In this document: positions 23,935 to 32,330 of the stretch, piece by piece
Position numbering within the stretch: position 1 is the first letter of the stretch
How the letters are laid out: each line of letters begins with the position of its first letter
Source: Consotaella aegiceratis
GTDB lineage: Bacteria; Pseudomonadota; Alphaproteobacteria; Rhizobiales; Rhizobiaceae
Direction: 5' to 3'
NCBI RefSeq assembly: GCF_036541425.1
Contig: NZ_JAZHFT010000026.1
Coordinates: 1-64,000 of the forward strand
Length of the DNA stretch: 64,000 nucleotides
The notes under the pieces: model-generated
Told to the model about the DNA's origin: nothing
Seen by the model: only the letters and a program-made list of their open reading frames with translations
Databases searched by the model: none
Translations under genes and position numbers: made by a program

Positions 23935-26900
23935 TACCGCCCCGGCCGTCCCGTCTTCTTCGGCCGGCCGCGACGTTTTTGCTCGCCTTCGTCCTCGTAG
24001 GAGCCGCGGCCGATGCGTTCGCGGCGGATCGGGCGGGGATCGTCGTCGGAGAGCGTCGCCCCCCCTCTGCCCTGCCGGGCATCTCCCCCACCTTGGGGGG
24101 AGATCGGCTGGGGCGAGGGCGCGCCCTTGGTGGATGGCGCCGGCTTCTGCGGCGGGGCCTTGCCCGCCGGCTGCTCGGTGCGGCGCACCGTCATCTCGTC
24201 CAGCGAGTTCTTGCGGAAATAGCTGCGGCTCGGCGCGTCGGGCCGGTCGGGCTTCGGCAGGTCGGTGCCGGGGCCCATGTCGTCCAGCGACGGCTTCTGG
24301 AAGTAGCTTTTTCCGGCGGCGTCGCTGCTCTCCGTCGCGCTGGATCCTCGCGACGAGCCCGAGGATGACGGCGAGGGCGCAGCCCCCCCTCTGCCCTGCC
24401 GGGCATCTCCCCCCCGTTGGGGGGAGATCGGGCCTTCATCGGCCTTGGTGTTGGCTGAGGGAGGGTTGGCGCCGGCGCCGCGCGGCTTGAGGGGTTCGCC
24501 GAGGGCCGAGAAGCGGGCGTTGCCGCCGTCGGTGGCACCCTTGCCGGCCTTGCCGCGCTTGCCGGCGCGGCCCTGGTTGGACGAGCCTCGGCGCATCGGG
24601 CCGGTGGAGCCGCCGTCGCCGGCGAACTCGGCGGCCAGCGCGTCCGGGCCGTATTCCAGCTCCTTGGCCTCCAGCCGGCGGATCTCGTCGCGCAGGCGCG
24701 CAGCAAGCTCGAAGTCGAGATCGGCGGCGGCGTCGCGCATCTGTTTTTCCAGGTGCTCGAGGTGGGCCTTGAGGTTGTTGCCGACCAGCGCGCCTTCCTT
24801 GTCGAGATGCTTCACGTCGACCTGGACATGATCCTTCTCGTAATAGGAGTCGAGAATGTCGGAGATGCGCGCCTTGACGCTTTCCGGCGTGATACCGTGC
24901 TCGACGTTGTAGGCCTCCTGCTTCTCGCGGCGGCGGTTGGTCTCGGCGATGGCGCGCTCCATCGAGCCGGTGACCCGGTCGGCATAGAGGATGACGCGGC
25001 CGTCGACATTGCGCGCGGCGCGCCCGATCGTCTGGATCAGCGACGTCTCCGAGCGCAAGAACCCTTCCTTGTCGGCGTCGAGGATCGAGACCAGCCCGCA
25101 TTCGGGGATGTCGAGGCCCTCGCGCAAGAGGTTGATGCCGACCAGGCAGTCGAAGGCGCCGAGCCGCAGGTCGCGCATGATCTCGATGCGTTCCAGCGTG
25201 TCGATGTCGGAGTGCATGTAGCGCACGCGGATGCCCTGCTCGTGCAGGTATTCGGTGAGGTCCTCGGCCATGCGCTTGGTGAGCACGGTGGTCAGCACCC
25301 GGTAGCCCTTGTCGACGGTCTCGCGGATCTCGCCCAGCAGATCGTCGACCTGGGTCTTGGCCGGGCGGATCTCCACCGGCGGATCGGTGAGGCCGGTCGG
25401 GCGGATCACCTGCTCGGCGAAGACGCCGCCCGATTCCTCCAGCTCCCAGGCGCCCGGCGTCGCCGAGACCGCCACGGTGGGCGGGCGCATGGCGTTCCAC
25501 TCTTCAAATCTGAGAGGTCTGTTATCCATGCATGAGGGCAGGCGGAAGCCGTATTCGGCGAGCGTCGCCTTGCGGCGGAAGTCGCCGCGATACATGCCGC
25601 CGATCTGCGGGATGGTGACGTGGCTTTCGTCGATGAACACTAGCGCGTTGTCGGGCAGGTATTCGAACAGCGTCGGCGGCGGCTCGCCCGGTTTGCGGCC
25701 GGTGAGATAGCGCGAATAGTTCTCGATGCCGGCGCAGGAGCCGGTCGCCTCGATCATCTCGATGTCGAAGCGGGTGCGTTGCTCCAGGCGCTGCGCTTCC
25801 AGAAGCCGGCCTGCCTTTTCAAGCTCTTGCAGGCGAATCCTTAACTCTTCCCTAATGCTTTTGACAGCTTGGTTTAAGGTCGGGCGCGGGGTGACGTAGT
25901 GGGAGTTGGCGTAGATCTTCACCGACTTCAGCGCGTCGGTCTTCTTGCCGGTCAGGGGATCGAACTCGGTGATTTCCTCGATCTCGTCGCCGAACAGCGA
26001 GATGCGCCAGGCGCGATCCTCCAGGTGGGCGGGAAAGATCTCGATCGTGTCGCCGCGCACCCGGAACGAGCCGCGCTGGAAATCGGCGTCGCGGCGCTTG
26101 TACTGCTGGGCGACGAGGTCGGCGAGGAGCTGGCGCTGGTCGAGCCGGTCGCCCACCGACATCTGGAAGGTCATCGCCGTATAGGTCTCGACCGAGCCGA
26201 TACCGTAGATGCAGGACACCGAGGCGACGATGATGCAGTCGTCGCGCTCGAGCAAGGCGCGGGTGGCGGCGTGGCGCATCCGGTCGATCTGCTCGTTGAT
26301 CGACGATTCCTTCTCGATGTAGGTATCGGAGCGAGGCACATAAGCCTCGGGCTGATAGTAGTCGTAGTAGGAGACGAAATACTCGACCGCGTTGTCCGGG
26401 AAGAAGTTCTTGAACTCCGAATAGAGCTGCGCGGCCAGCGTCTTGTTGGGGGCCAGGATCAGCGCCGGGCGCTGCGTCTCCTCGATGACCTTGGCCATGG
26501 TGAAGGTCTTGCCCGAGCCGGTGACGCCGAGCAGCACCTGGGTCTGGTCCTGGTCGGCAATGCCCGAGACGAGATCGCGGATCGCGGTCGGCTGGTCGCC
26601 ACGCGGCTCGAACTCCGACTTGATCTGGATGCGGATGCCGCCTTCCGACTTTTCCGGCCGCTCCGGACGGTGCGGCACCCAGATCTCGCCGTTCTTGTGC
26701 AGCGGATTGCCGCTCTCGATCAGCTTCGACAGCGCCTCGACCGTGGCGGTGACGGCGCCCTCGGGCAGCGCCTTCGCCTCTTCCAGGCTGACGTCGAGAC
26801 CAGCCACCGGGTTGAGGCCGGCGCGGGCGCGCTCCTTCGGGTCGGTGGCGGCGCCGATCGAGGTGCCGCGCGCCGTCTTGCCGGAGGGGTTCGTCCGGGC

Positions 26901-27134
26901 CTTCCTGGCGGGCTTCGGCGTCTTGGCGTCCGCCTTCGCCTCGGCGTCGTCCTCGGCGGCGCGCGCGATGGCGTCGGCCCAGCCGGAGACCGGACCGGAC
27001 AGATCGGTGGGATCGCCCTCGAAATCGGCCTGCGGCGCCTCGCCGAAGCCGTCACGCGATTCGGAAGCGTCGTTGAAGGCGACGAGCGGGCCACGCCGCT
27101 TCAGCTTGCGGTCGGAATTCTTGTCGGAAGCCAT
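23934..27134 (-). CDS. uvrB: Excinuclease ABC subunit UvrB (long form)
   Basis: Damage-verifying helicase of nucleotide excision repair, loaded by UvrA and cut-partner of UvrC. At 1066 residues it is about 400 longer than E. coli UvrB. An N-terminal extension (~1-165) is charged and disordered, as in many rhizobial UvrBs. Walker A is GVTGSGKT (203-210) and the DNA-clamping beta-hairpin YFVSYYDYYQPEAYVP is at 252-267. The UVR (UvrC-binding) motif is at about 795-825. A ~240-residue low-complexity tail follows. It contains SYFQKPSLDDM and SYFRKNSLDEM, known from rhizobial UvrBs, and two copies of an in-frame palindromic DNA element (PISPQxGGDARQGRGGA). The last ~22 codons are duplicated twice downstream. 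Confidence 0.97.
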   Translation of the reverse strand: MASDKNSDRKLKRRGPLVAFNDASESRDGFGEAPQADFEGDPTDLSGPVSGWADAIARAAEDDAEAKADAKTPKPARKARTNPSGKTARGTSIGAATDPKERARAGLNPVAGLDVSLEEAKALPEGAVTATVEALSKLIESGNPLHKNGEIWVPHRPERPEKSEGGIRIQIKSEFEPRGDQPTAIRDLVSGIADQDQTQVLLGVTGSGKTFTMAKVIEETQRPALILAPNKTLAAQLYSEFKNFFPDNAVEYFVSYYDYYQPEAYVPRSDTYIEKESSINEQIDRMRHAATRALLERDDCIIVASVSCIYGIGSVETYTAMTFQMSVGDRLDQRQLLADLVAQQYKRRDADFQRGSFRVRGDTIEIFPAHLEDRAWRISLFGDEIEEITEFDPLTGKKTDALKSVKIYANSHYVTPRPTLNQAVKSIREELRIRLQELEKAGRLLEAQRLEQRTRFDIEMIEATGSCAGIENYSRYLTGRKPGEPPPTLFEYLPDNALVFIDESHVTIPQIGGMYRGDFRRKATLAEYGFRLPSCMDNRPLRFEEWNAMRPPTVAVSATPGAWELEESGGVFAEQVIRPTGLTDPPVEIRPAKTQVDDLLGEIRETVDKGYRVLTTVLTKRMAEDLTEYLHEQGIRVRYMHSDIDTLERIEIMRDLRLGAFDCLVGINLLREGLDIPECGLVSILDADKEGFLRSETSLIQTIGRAARNVDGRVILYADRVTGSMERAIAETNRRREKQEAYNVEHGITPESVKARISDILDSYYEKDHVQVDVKHLDKEGALVGNNLKAHLEHLEKQMRDAAADLDFELAARLRDEIRRLEAKELEYGPDALAAEFAGDGGSTGPMRRGSSNQGRAGKRGKAGKGATDGGNARFSALGEPLKPRGAGANPPSANTKADEGPISPQRGGDARQGRGGAAPSPSSSGSSRGSSATESSDAAGKSYFQKPSLDDMGPGTDLPKPDRPDAPSRSYFRKNSLDEMTVRRTEQPAGKAPPQKPAPSTKGAPSPQPISPQGGGDARQGRGGATLSDDDPRPIRRERIGRGSYEDEGEQKRRGRPKKTGRPGR
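24058..24107 (-). repeat. In-frame 50-bp palindromic element in uvrB, copy 1
   Basis: Differs at two positions from the element at 24382-24431. It contains the self-complementary parts TGCCCTGCCGGGCA and ATCTCCCCC...GGGGGGAGAT. Translated on the coding strand it gives PISPQGGGDARQGRGGA, about residues 1010-1026. Confidence 0.8.
24342..24370 (+). repeat. Dispersed palindromic repeat, copy 6, inside uvrB
   Basis: GGATCCTCG, eleven-base centre, CCCGAGGATGACG. It belongs to the intergenic repeat family but here is translated as part of the UvrB tail (SSSGSSRGSS, ~922-931), next to the 50-bp element. Confidence 0.7.
24382..24431 (-). repeat. In-frame 50-bp palindromic element in uvrB, copy 2
   Basis: 48 of 50 bases match the copy at 24058. 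It is translated as PISPQRGGDARQGRGGA at about residues 902-918 of UvrB. The same reading frame and orientation are used in both copies. Confidence 0.8.
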
Positions 27135-27295
27135 GGGGGGAATATGGAGAACAAAACCGGATTCGAGAAGGCCCGGCGACGCGATCTGTGGATTCCGTCG
27201 CGCGACCCGGCCGCAGGCGAGACGATGGCCGGCGCGGCGGCTATCATCCCGGCCTCGGTCGGCGGTGCGGCGGCGGCCGGCCGAACCTTGGAATC

Positions 27296-27685
27296 ATGCG
27301 GGAAGGGCAGGCGGTGCACGCGCGGGATCTGATGCTGTCGTTCAAGGGCCGGATCAACCGCAGGCGCTATTGGATCGCCATCCTCTGCGTCGTGGCGGCC
27401 GCCTTCGTCGTCGCCGTGATCGTCGCGCCGATGCCCAAGGCGATCGGCCAGGCGGTGGCGCTGATCGCGGCCGTCGCGCTCCTCTACCCGCTGACGGCGA
27501 TCGCGGTGAAGCGCTTTCACGATCGCGGCAAGGCCGGATGGTGGGCGCTGATCGGCTTCGTGCCGGTGGTGGGCTCGCTGTGGCTGATCGTCGAAAACGG
27601 CTTCCTGGCCGGGACGAAGGGGCCGAACCGCTACGGCCCGGACCCGTTGCAGCGGTCGAGCCGGGTGCTGCGGCCGCGCCGCTGA
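27296..27685 (+). CDS. DUF805 family membrane protein
   Basis: A 129-residue inner-membrane protein of the DUF805 (YhaH-like) family, function unknown. The family hallmark FKGRINRRRYW is at about residues 16-26, followed by three hydrophobic segments (~28-45, 50-68, 83-100) and the conserved AVKRFHDRGKAGWWALIGFVP. It ends KGPNRYGPDP as expected. The start is uncertain: ATG at 27296, GTG at 27314 or ATG at 27332; the first leaves the usual short lead before the hallmark. It is divergent from uvrB with about 160 bp between starts. Confidence 0.85.
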   Translation: MREGQAVHARDLMLSFKGRINRRRYWIAILCVVAAAFVVAVIVAPMPKAIGQAVALIAAVALLYPLTAIAVKRFHDRGKAGWWALIGFVPVVGSLWLIVENGFLAGTKGPNRYGPDPLQRSSRVLRPRR

Positions 27686-27884
27686 CGGATCAGCCCGAAG
27701 GCCGAGGCCCACGGATGCGGCGGCGGCCCGGCCGAGCCAAGAAAAATTCTGGAAACAATGGGTTAGGGGCGCCGGAGCGCCGTCGGCGGCAAAAAAATCG
27801 ACCGGCGATTCACCCTTTGCTTACCAAACCTCGATAGCCTTTGTCTTGCCCGCTCGAGTTTCGCGGACAACGAAAGGCCGTCCC

Positions 27885-29216
27885 ATGGTTTTGCGTCTCG
27901 TCGGATGGCGCTTCCCGGCGCTCGCCGCATTGTGCCTCGTTGCGGCGGGCGCTGTCGATGCTGCCGCTCAGACGCTGACGGCTCCGTCGCCGCCCGCCGA
28001 TATTCCGCAATCCGCCCCGGCGCCTTGGGGAACGCCCGCTGCGCCCGCCACAACCGGCGGCGTCGCTGCCAGCGGCGCGGGACAGCCGAGCCTCGTATGG
28101 GGAGCGCCGGTCTACGACAGCTATCGTCCGTCAGCCCCGAGCCTCGAAGAGCGCGCCATGACCTCGGCGCAGCCGCTGCCTGCCGCGCCGACATACCAGG
28201 CTGCGCCGACCTACCAGGCACCCACGGCGCCGACGGTCGTCTATCAACCGGTCGAGCCGCAGCCATCCCAGCCGGTCGCGATCGAGCCGCAGCCCATGCC
28301 CGTCTATCAGGCGCCGACCCCCATGCCACCGGCCGTGGCCAGCAGGCCGGTGCCGCCGCCCGTCGCCGTCGCCACGGCGCCGGTCGCGCCGCAGCCTGTT
28401 GCCATACCGCCCGCCGCCATCCAGCAGCAGACGATGCTGCCGCCGATGGACGCGCCCGTCAGCGTCGACCAGCGCATGACCGGCTTCTCTCAGCCCGACC
28501 CATGGACCGGGTTGACCGCGGTGACGCCTGGAGCCGTGCCCGAACCGAGGCCGCAGCCCAAGACGACCACCCTGCCGAGCTACGCCTCGCTGGAGAAGCG
28601 GGCGCCGCCACGTTCCGCGGCGCCCTCCTTGCCGCGCGCGCCGCTGGAGGAGGAGACGCCGAGCGGCTATTCGCCGATGCCGCGCGCCGAAATCGTCTGC
28701 CGCCAGGCGCTGGCCAAGCTTGGTGTCAAGTTCGTCGACGCCAACTCGATCGGCGGCAGCAAGAGCTGCGGCATCCAGTATCCGGTGAAGATCAGCCAGA
28801 TCCTGCCCGGCATCGCCATGAAGCCGGCCGCGACGCTGAACTGCCAGGCGGCGCTGCGCGTGGCGCAGTGGATGGACGAGGAGGTGGTGCCGGCCGCTCG
28901 CTGGAAGATGTGGGACAAGCCGGATGCGGTGATCAACCTGTCGTCCTACCGCTGCTCGCGCATTGCCGGCTCGCGCACCATCAGCGAACACGCCAGCGGC
29001 AATGCCCTCGACGTCGGCGGCTTCCAGTTCGGCAAAGAGATCGTGCACGTGGAGAAGAAGGGCTTCTTCGCGTTCCGCGAGCGGCCATTCCAGAAGGAGG
29101 TGCGGCAGTCGGCCTGCAAGTATTTCGGCACGGTGCTCGGCCCCGGCTACAACGAGGACCACGCCGACCATCTGCATCTCGACGCCAAGAACCGCCGCCG
29201 CGGGGTGTGCAAGTAG
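27885..29216 (+). CDS. Extensin-like C-terminal domain protein
   Basis: A 443-residue exported protein. A signal-like segment covers ~8-26, then a ~200-residue Pro/Gln/Ala-rich region that may span the cell wall. The C-terminal ~180 residues form the extensin-like domain of rhizobia, related to D-Ala-D-Ala carboxypeptidase-type peptidases: RAEIVCRQALAKLGVKF, SYRCSRIAGSRTISEHASGN, ALDVGGF and HADHLHLD. The H/D pattern SEHASGNALDV...DHLHLD is typical of zinc peptidases of the VanY/LAS type, so peptidoglycan cleavage is likely but unproven. It converges on the alkaline-phosphatase-like gene. Confidence 0.85.
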   Translation: MVLRLVGWRFPALAALCLVAAGAVDAAAQTLTAPSPPADIPQSAPAPWGTPAAPATTGGVAASGAGQPSLVWGAPVYDSYRPSAPSLEERAMTSAQPLPAAPTYQAAPTYQAPTAPTVVYQPVEPQPSQPVAIEPQPMPVYQAPTPMPPAVASRPVPPPVAVATAPVAPQPVAIPPAAIQQQTMLPPMDAPVSVDQRMTGFSQPDPWTGLTAVTPGAVPEPRPQPKTTTLPSYASLEKRAPPRSAAPSLPRAPLEEETPSGYSPMPRAEIVCRQALAKLGVKFVDANSIGGSKSCGIQYPVKISQILPGIAMKPAATLNCQAALRVAQWMDEEVVPAARWKMWDKPDAVINLSSYRCSRIAGSRTISEHASGNALDVGGFQFGKEIVHVEKKGFFAFRERPFQKEVRQSACKYFGTVLGPGYNEDHADHLHLDAKNRRRGVCK

Positions 29217-29307
29217 ATCTCGGGGTAAACGGAGCGCGCGCTCGTCGTTGGAGTCCACCTCCCGATTTACAATCTTTAGTCGTGCCTGCAGAAAACTCGG
29301 AGAAGTC

Positions 29308-29328
29308 CGGCGGCGAGCCTCGCCGCCG
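29308..29328. repeat. Perfect 10-bp hairpin between convergent genes
   Basis: CGGCGGCGAG (29308-29317) and CTCGCCGCCG (29319-29328) flank one base. It sits between the extensin-like and sulfatase-like stop codons. No T-run follows on either strand, so it is at best a weak or factor-assisted stop. Confidence 0.4.
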
Positions 29329-29345
29329 GCGTGACTGCCCCAACG

Positions 29346-30857
29346 TTACATCTCGTCGTAACTCGGCAGCGGCTCGCCGCCGGCATCCTGGACCACCAGA
29401 TCGAACAGGCGGCGCACGTCCTGCGGACGCTCGTCCGCCAGGTCCTTGGTCTGGTCGGGATCGGCGACGATGTCGTAGAGCTTGGCTTCGCTGCCGTCGT
29501 TCCTGGCGATCAGCGTGTACTGCTTGTCGGACGCCCAGACATAGTCGTTGAGGCCGGAGGTGAAATGCGGCCGGGGCGTTCCCTCCTTGCCGTCGAGATG
29601 CGGCGACAGATCGGCGCCCTGAAGCTCGGTCTTTGGCGCGATGCCGGCGAGCGACAACACCGTCGGCGCGATGTCGAAGGTCGAGGCGAAATAGTCGCTG
29701 GCGGTGTCGGCGCCGGTGCCGTTGGGATGGCGGATGAAGAACGGCGTATCGGTCATCTCGCCCCATAAGGCATAGGCCGGCTTGCCGACCGCATCGTGCT
29801 CGCCCAGCGCCATGCCGTGGTCGCTGGTCAGGATCACCAAGGTCGAATCGAGGAAGCCCTGCTCGTCGAGCTGCTCCATGAAGAAGCCGAGCCAATGATC
29901 CATCAGGGTCACTTCGGCGGCATAGAGCGCACGCATGCGCTGGAGCTGGCGCGGCGTCAGGTAGTCGCTGCTGCCGTAGCGGGGCGTCACCGGCTCCGGA
30001 TCGGCATAGTCCGGGTCGTCGTAGAGATCGACATAGTAGCGAGGAGCGTCCCAGGGCTCGTGCGGGTCGAAGGAATCGACCGTGAGAAAGAAGGGCTTGT
30101 CGCGCGGATAGTTTTCCAGAACGCGGGCAGCCGCGCGGAAGACGCGTGCCGTGAAGTGATCCTCCTCGCTCTTCCGGTCGTTGGTGTTGGCGAGATATTG
30201 CCGAAGCTCGAGGGAAAGGGGCGTGTCGCCCAGCTTGGTGGTGATCTCTTCGCCGTTCTGGTCGCGGTAGAGGTAGCGGTCGAGATGATAGTCCGGGACG
30301 CTCCAGTAGGGCTGATAGGGATCGCCCTCCTGGCCCCGCATCCACTGCACGGTATTGAACCCGCGCGTAAAGTTCATGCCCGGCGTGAATTCGTGCGGAA
30401 CGTCGGAGACCAGCATGGTCTGATAGCCGTTTTCGGCCATCTGCTCGGCGAGCGTCGGCTGGTCGTCGGGGATGTGCTGCCAGCCCCAGACCGTCGACCG
30501 GTTGCCGGCGCGGCGTGTCCAGTTGCGAAAGGGAAAGGTGCGCATGCCGCTGTGGATGGAGCGACGAGCCGGAATGGTCGGCATCGCTTCCGGCGTGGCG
30601 CGGGTGAACCGCAGGCTTTGCCGGCCCAGCTGATCGAGCGCCGTCGTGCGCATCCAGCGATTGCCGTAGATCCCCAGATGGTCCCGGCGAAGCGTGTCGA
30701 TGACGATGACGACGACGTTGGGCCTGTCCGGCCGCGCCGCGCTGCGCGAGATGTTGATCCTTGGGCCGGCGGCCAGAGCAGGGGCGGCAAGCCCTGCGCC
30801 AACGCCGGCAGCGCCCGCCGTCATGATGAAATTGCGGCGCGAAATCGACAGTACCAT
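29346..30857 (-). CDS. Sulfatase-like alkaline-phosphatase-superfamily protein, Tat-exported
   Basis: A 503-residue exported hydrolase. The N-terminus has a twin-arginine signal (SISRRNFIMTAGAAGVGAGL). Metal-binding D54 is in VIVIDTLRRDH and the second site includes TSDHGMALGEHD. The nucleophile position of the sulfatase signature (C/S-x-P-x-R) is T94 in MPTIPARRSIHSG. Thr is the nucleophile of phospho-transferases and hydrolases of this superfamily such as LtaS- and phosphoethanolamine-transferase-type enzymes. Formylglycine-dependent sulfatase activity therefore seems unlikely, and a phosphodiester or phosphomonoester substrate in the periplasm is more probable. The gene appears to be monocistronic. 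Confidence 0.85.
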   Translation of the reverse strand: MVLSISRRNFIMTAGAAGVGAGLAAPALAAGPRINISRSAARPDRPNVVVIVIDTLRRDHLGIYGNRWMRTTALDQLGRQSLRFTRATPEAMPTIPARRSIHSGMRTFPFRNWTRRAGNRSTVWGWQHIPDDQPTLAEQMAENGYQTMLVSDVPHEFTPGMNFTRGFNTVQWMRGQEGDPYQPYWSVPDYHLDRYLYRDQNGEEITTKLGDTPLSLELRQYLANTNDRKSEEDHFTARVFRAAARVLENYPRDKPFFLTVDSFDPHEPWDAPRYYVDLYDDPDYADPEPVTPRYGSSDYLTPRQLQRMRALYAAEVTLMDHWLGFFMEQLDEQGFLDSTLVILTSDHGMALGEHDAVGKPAYALWGEMTDTPFFIRHPNGTGADTASDYFASTFDIAPTVLSLAGIAPKTELQGADLSPHLDGKEGTPRPHFTSGLNDYVWASDKQYTLIARNDGSEAKLYDIVADPDQTKDLADERPQDVRRLFDLVVQDAGGEPLPSYDEM

Positions 30858-31039
30858 CGGTAAACCTCACGATTGCCTTGGCCGTCGGGCCAGGGCAGGT
30901 GAAGCCGCGACACCGGCGGGCAGCTGTCGACGGTGCGATGGTAAGTCGGGCAGAATAAGGCCCTGATCAGGTGGTTTCGAAGCGATGGCATGGCCATCTC
31001 ATGACCCGCCAACCGTGCCCGATAAAAGATGTCGGCCGG

Positions 31040-31807
31040 TCAGCCCGAGACGGTGCTGACCTCGCCGCACACCTCGGTCTTGCGCTGGAAGTGCAGATAG
31101 GTCGGATCGAATTCGGCCATGTCCTTCAGGCGCTGCCAATTGTGGACGACGAGCGTGCGGCGGCGGAAGTCGACCAGTTCGTCGCGGCTCATGTCCTGCA
31201 GGATCCGGTTGACGTGGACGTAGCTGAGGCCGAGCGCATCGGCCAGGTCCGCCTGGGTCACCGGCAGTGTGGCCTGTCCCTCGTCCACCAGGCCGACGAT
31301 CGAGAGGCGCATCATGACTTCGCAGATCAGATGGGCCAGCCGGGCCGGCGCCGGGCGACGGCCTAGACCGGTCATCCATTCCAGGAACATCGAGCCGTCG
31401 ATCAGCGTTTGGCGCCACAGCGCCGCAGCGAGCTTCGGCCGCTCCTCGGTCAGGCTGCGCAGGCTGCCATGCGAGATATAGGCCAGTCGCGAAGGGGCGA
31501 GCGTTCCCAGATTGTGGTCCATGACCCCAAGATGCAGGCTGAACAGATCCGGCAGGTCACCCGGCACATGGAACGCCACGATCTGGCGGCTGCCGTCGCT
31601 CAACACTTTGAAGCGGCACGCGAAGCCGCTGAGGATGAGGCAGCACCGCTGGGGACGATCGCCCTCGCGCACCACCTCGTATCCCTTGTCAACCTCATCC
31701 CCGCCCGTCATCAGCGACAGCAGAGCGGCCAGATCGCTCTCGGAGATATCCGTCGTGCTGCGCAGATGGCAGACGAGCGGATGGGTTATATCGAGGCTGG
31801 CGTTCAT
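31040..31807 (-). CDS. Crp/Fnr family transcriptional regulator
   Basis: A 255-residue regulator with an N-terminal cyclic-nucleotide-binding-type beta barrel (~20-135) and C-terminal helix-turn-helix (VTQADLADALGLSYVHVNRI, about 186-205). There is no Fnr-type cluster of N-terminal cysteines; the cysteines in RCCLILSGFACRF do not have the Fnr spacing, so oxygen sensing by an Fe-S cluster is not expected. This subgroup is common and often multi-copy in Hyphomicrobiales, with various targets. It is divergent from a small hypothetical gene with about 170 bp between. Confidence 0.9.
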   Translation of the reverse strand: MNASLDITHPLVCHLRSTTDISESDLAALLSLMTGGDEVDKGYEVVREGDRPQRCCLILSGFACRFKVLSDGSRQIVAFHVPGDLPDLFSLHLGVMDHNLGTLAPSRLAYISHGSLRSLTEERPKLAAALWRQTLIDGSMFLEWMTGLGRRPAPARLAHLICEVMMRLSIVGLVDEGQATLPVTQADLADALGLSYVHVNRILQDMSRDELVDFRRRTLVVHNWQRLKDMAEFDPTYLHFQRKTEVCGEVSTVSG

Positions 31808-31980
31808 GGATGCCGCTTCTCCAGCTACGTGGTCGACGGGCGGACCGTCGACGGCCTTCTGTTATCGTTGGGACCCATTCGATCCAATACGCGGATTGAG
31901 AAACCCTTTCCCTAATCGAATCAACACATTTTGTGCAGCGGTCACTGCAACCTCAATCGTATGATCCACATTTTCAATCC

Positions 31981-32250
31981 ATGCCGACACGCGACCTGAC
32001 CCTCAAGCCCGTGAAAGTGGAAACCGGAAGCCCGGACGAGGACGGGCTCCTTGTTTTCGACGAGGGACGACTCGTGGCGGTTCTGGTTCGCCTGGACAGT
32101 GATGTTCACGAAGACAATCGCGGAAAGTGGTTTTTGGAGGCAGGCTTCAACGGCCTTGCATGGGACGGGCAAGTTTTCGACAGCCTTGGAGACGCCGGCG
32201 ACTGGATCAGTGCCAAGCTCAAAGGAAGCGGTGACGGCATTCAACGATGA
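31981..32250 (+). CDS. Hypothetical protein, 89 residues
   Basis: A small soluble acidic protein, function unknown. Visible pattern: LKPVKVETGSPDEDGLLVFD, then RLVAVLVRLDSDVHEDNRGK, WFLEAGFNGL and FDSLGDAGDWISAKL, suggesting a compact alpha/beta fold. Similar short proteins appear in rhizobial genomes without annotation. It is transcribed divergently from the Crp/Fnr regulator, which may control it. Confidence 0.6.
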   Translation: MPTRDLTLKPVKVETGSPDEDGLLVFDEGRLVAVLVRLDSDVHEDNRGKWFLEAGFNGLAWDGQVFDSLGDAGDWISAKLKGSGDGIQR

Positions 32251-32330
32251 CGTGCGTTTGATAATGTCCCTACGGGGCCAATCATGGCATGTCGCGGCCG
32301 GAACACGCAAGGAAGTGCGGTTGTAGCCGG

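Noticed and set aside
29308..29328. Hairpin between the extensin-like and sulfatase-like genes as a terminator
   Set aside because: The stem is perfect but neither strand has a following T-run, so it is listed only as a hairpin.
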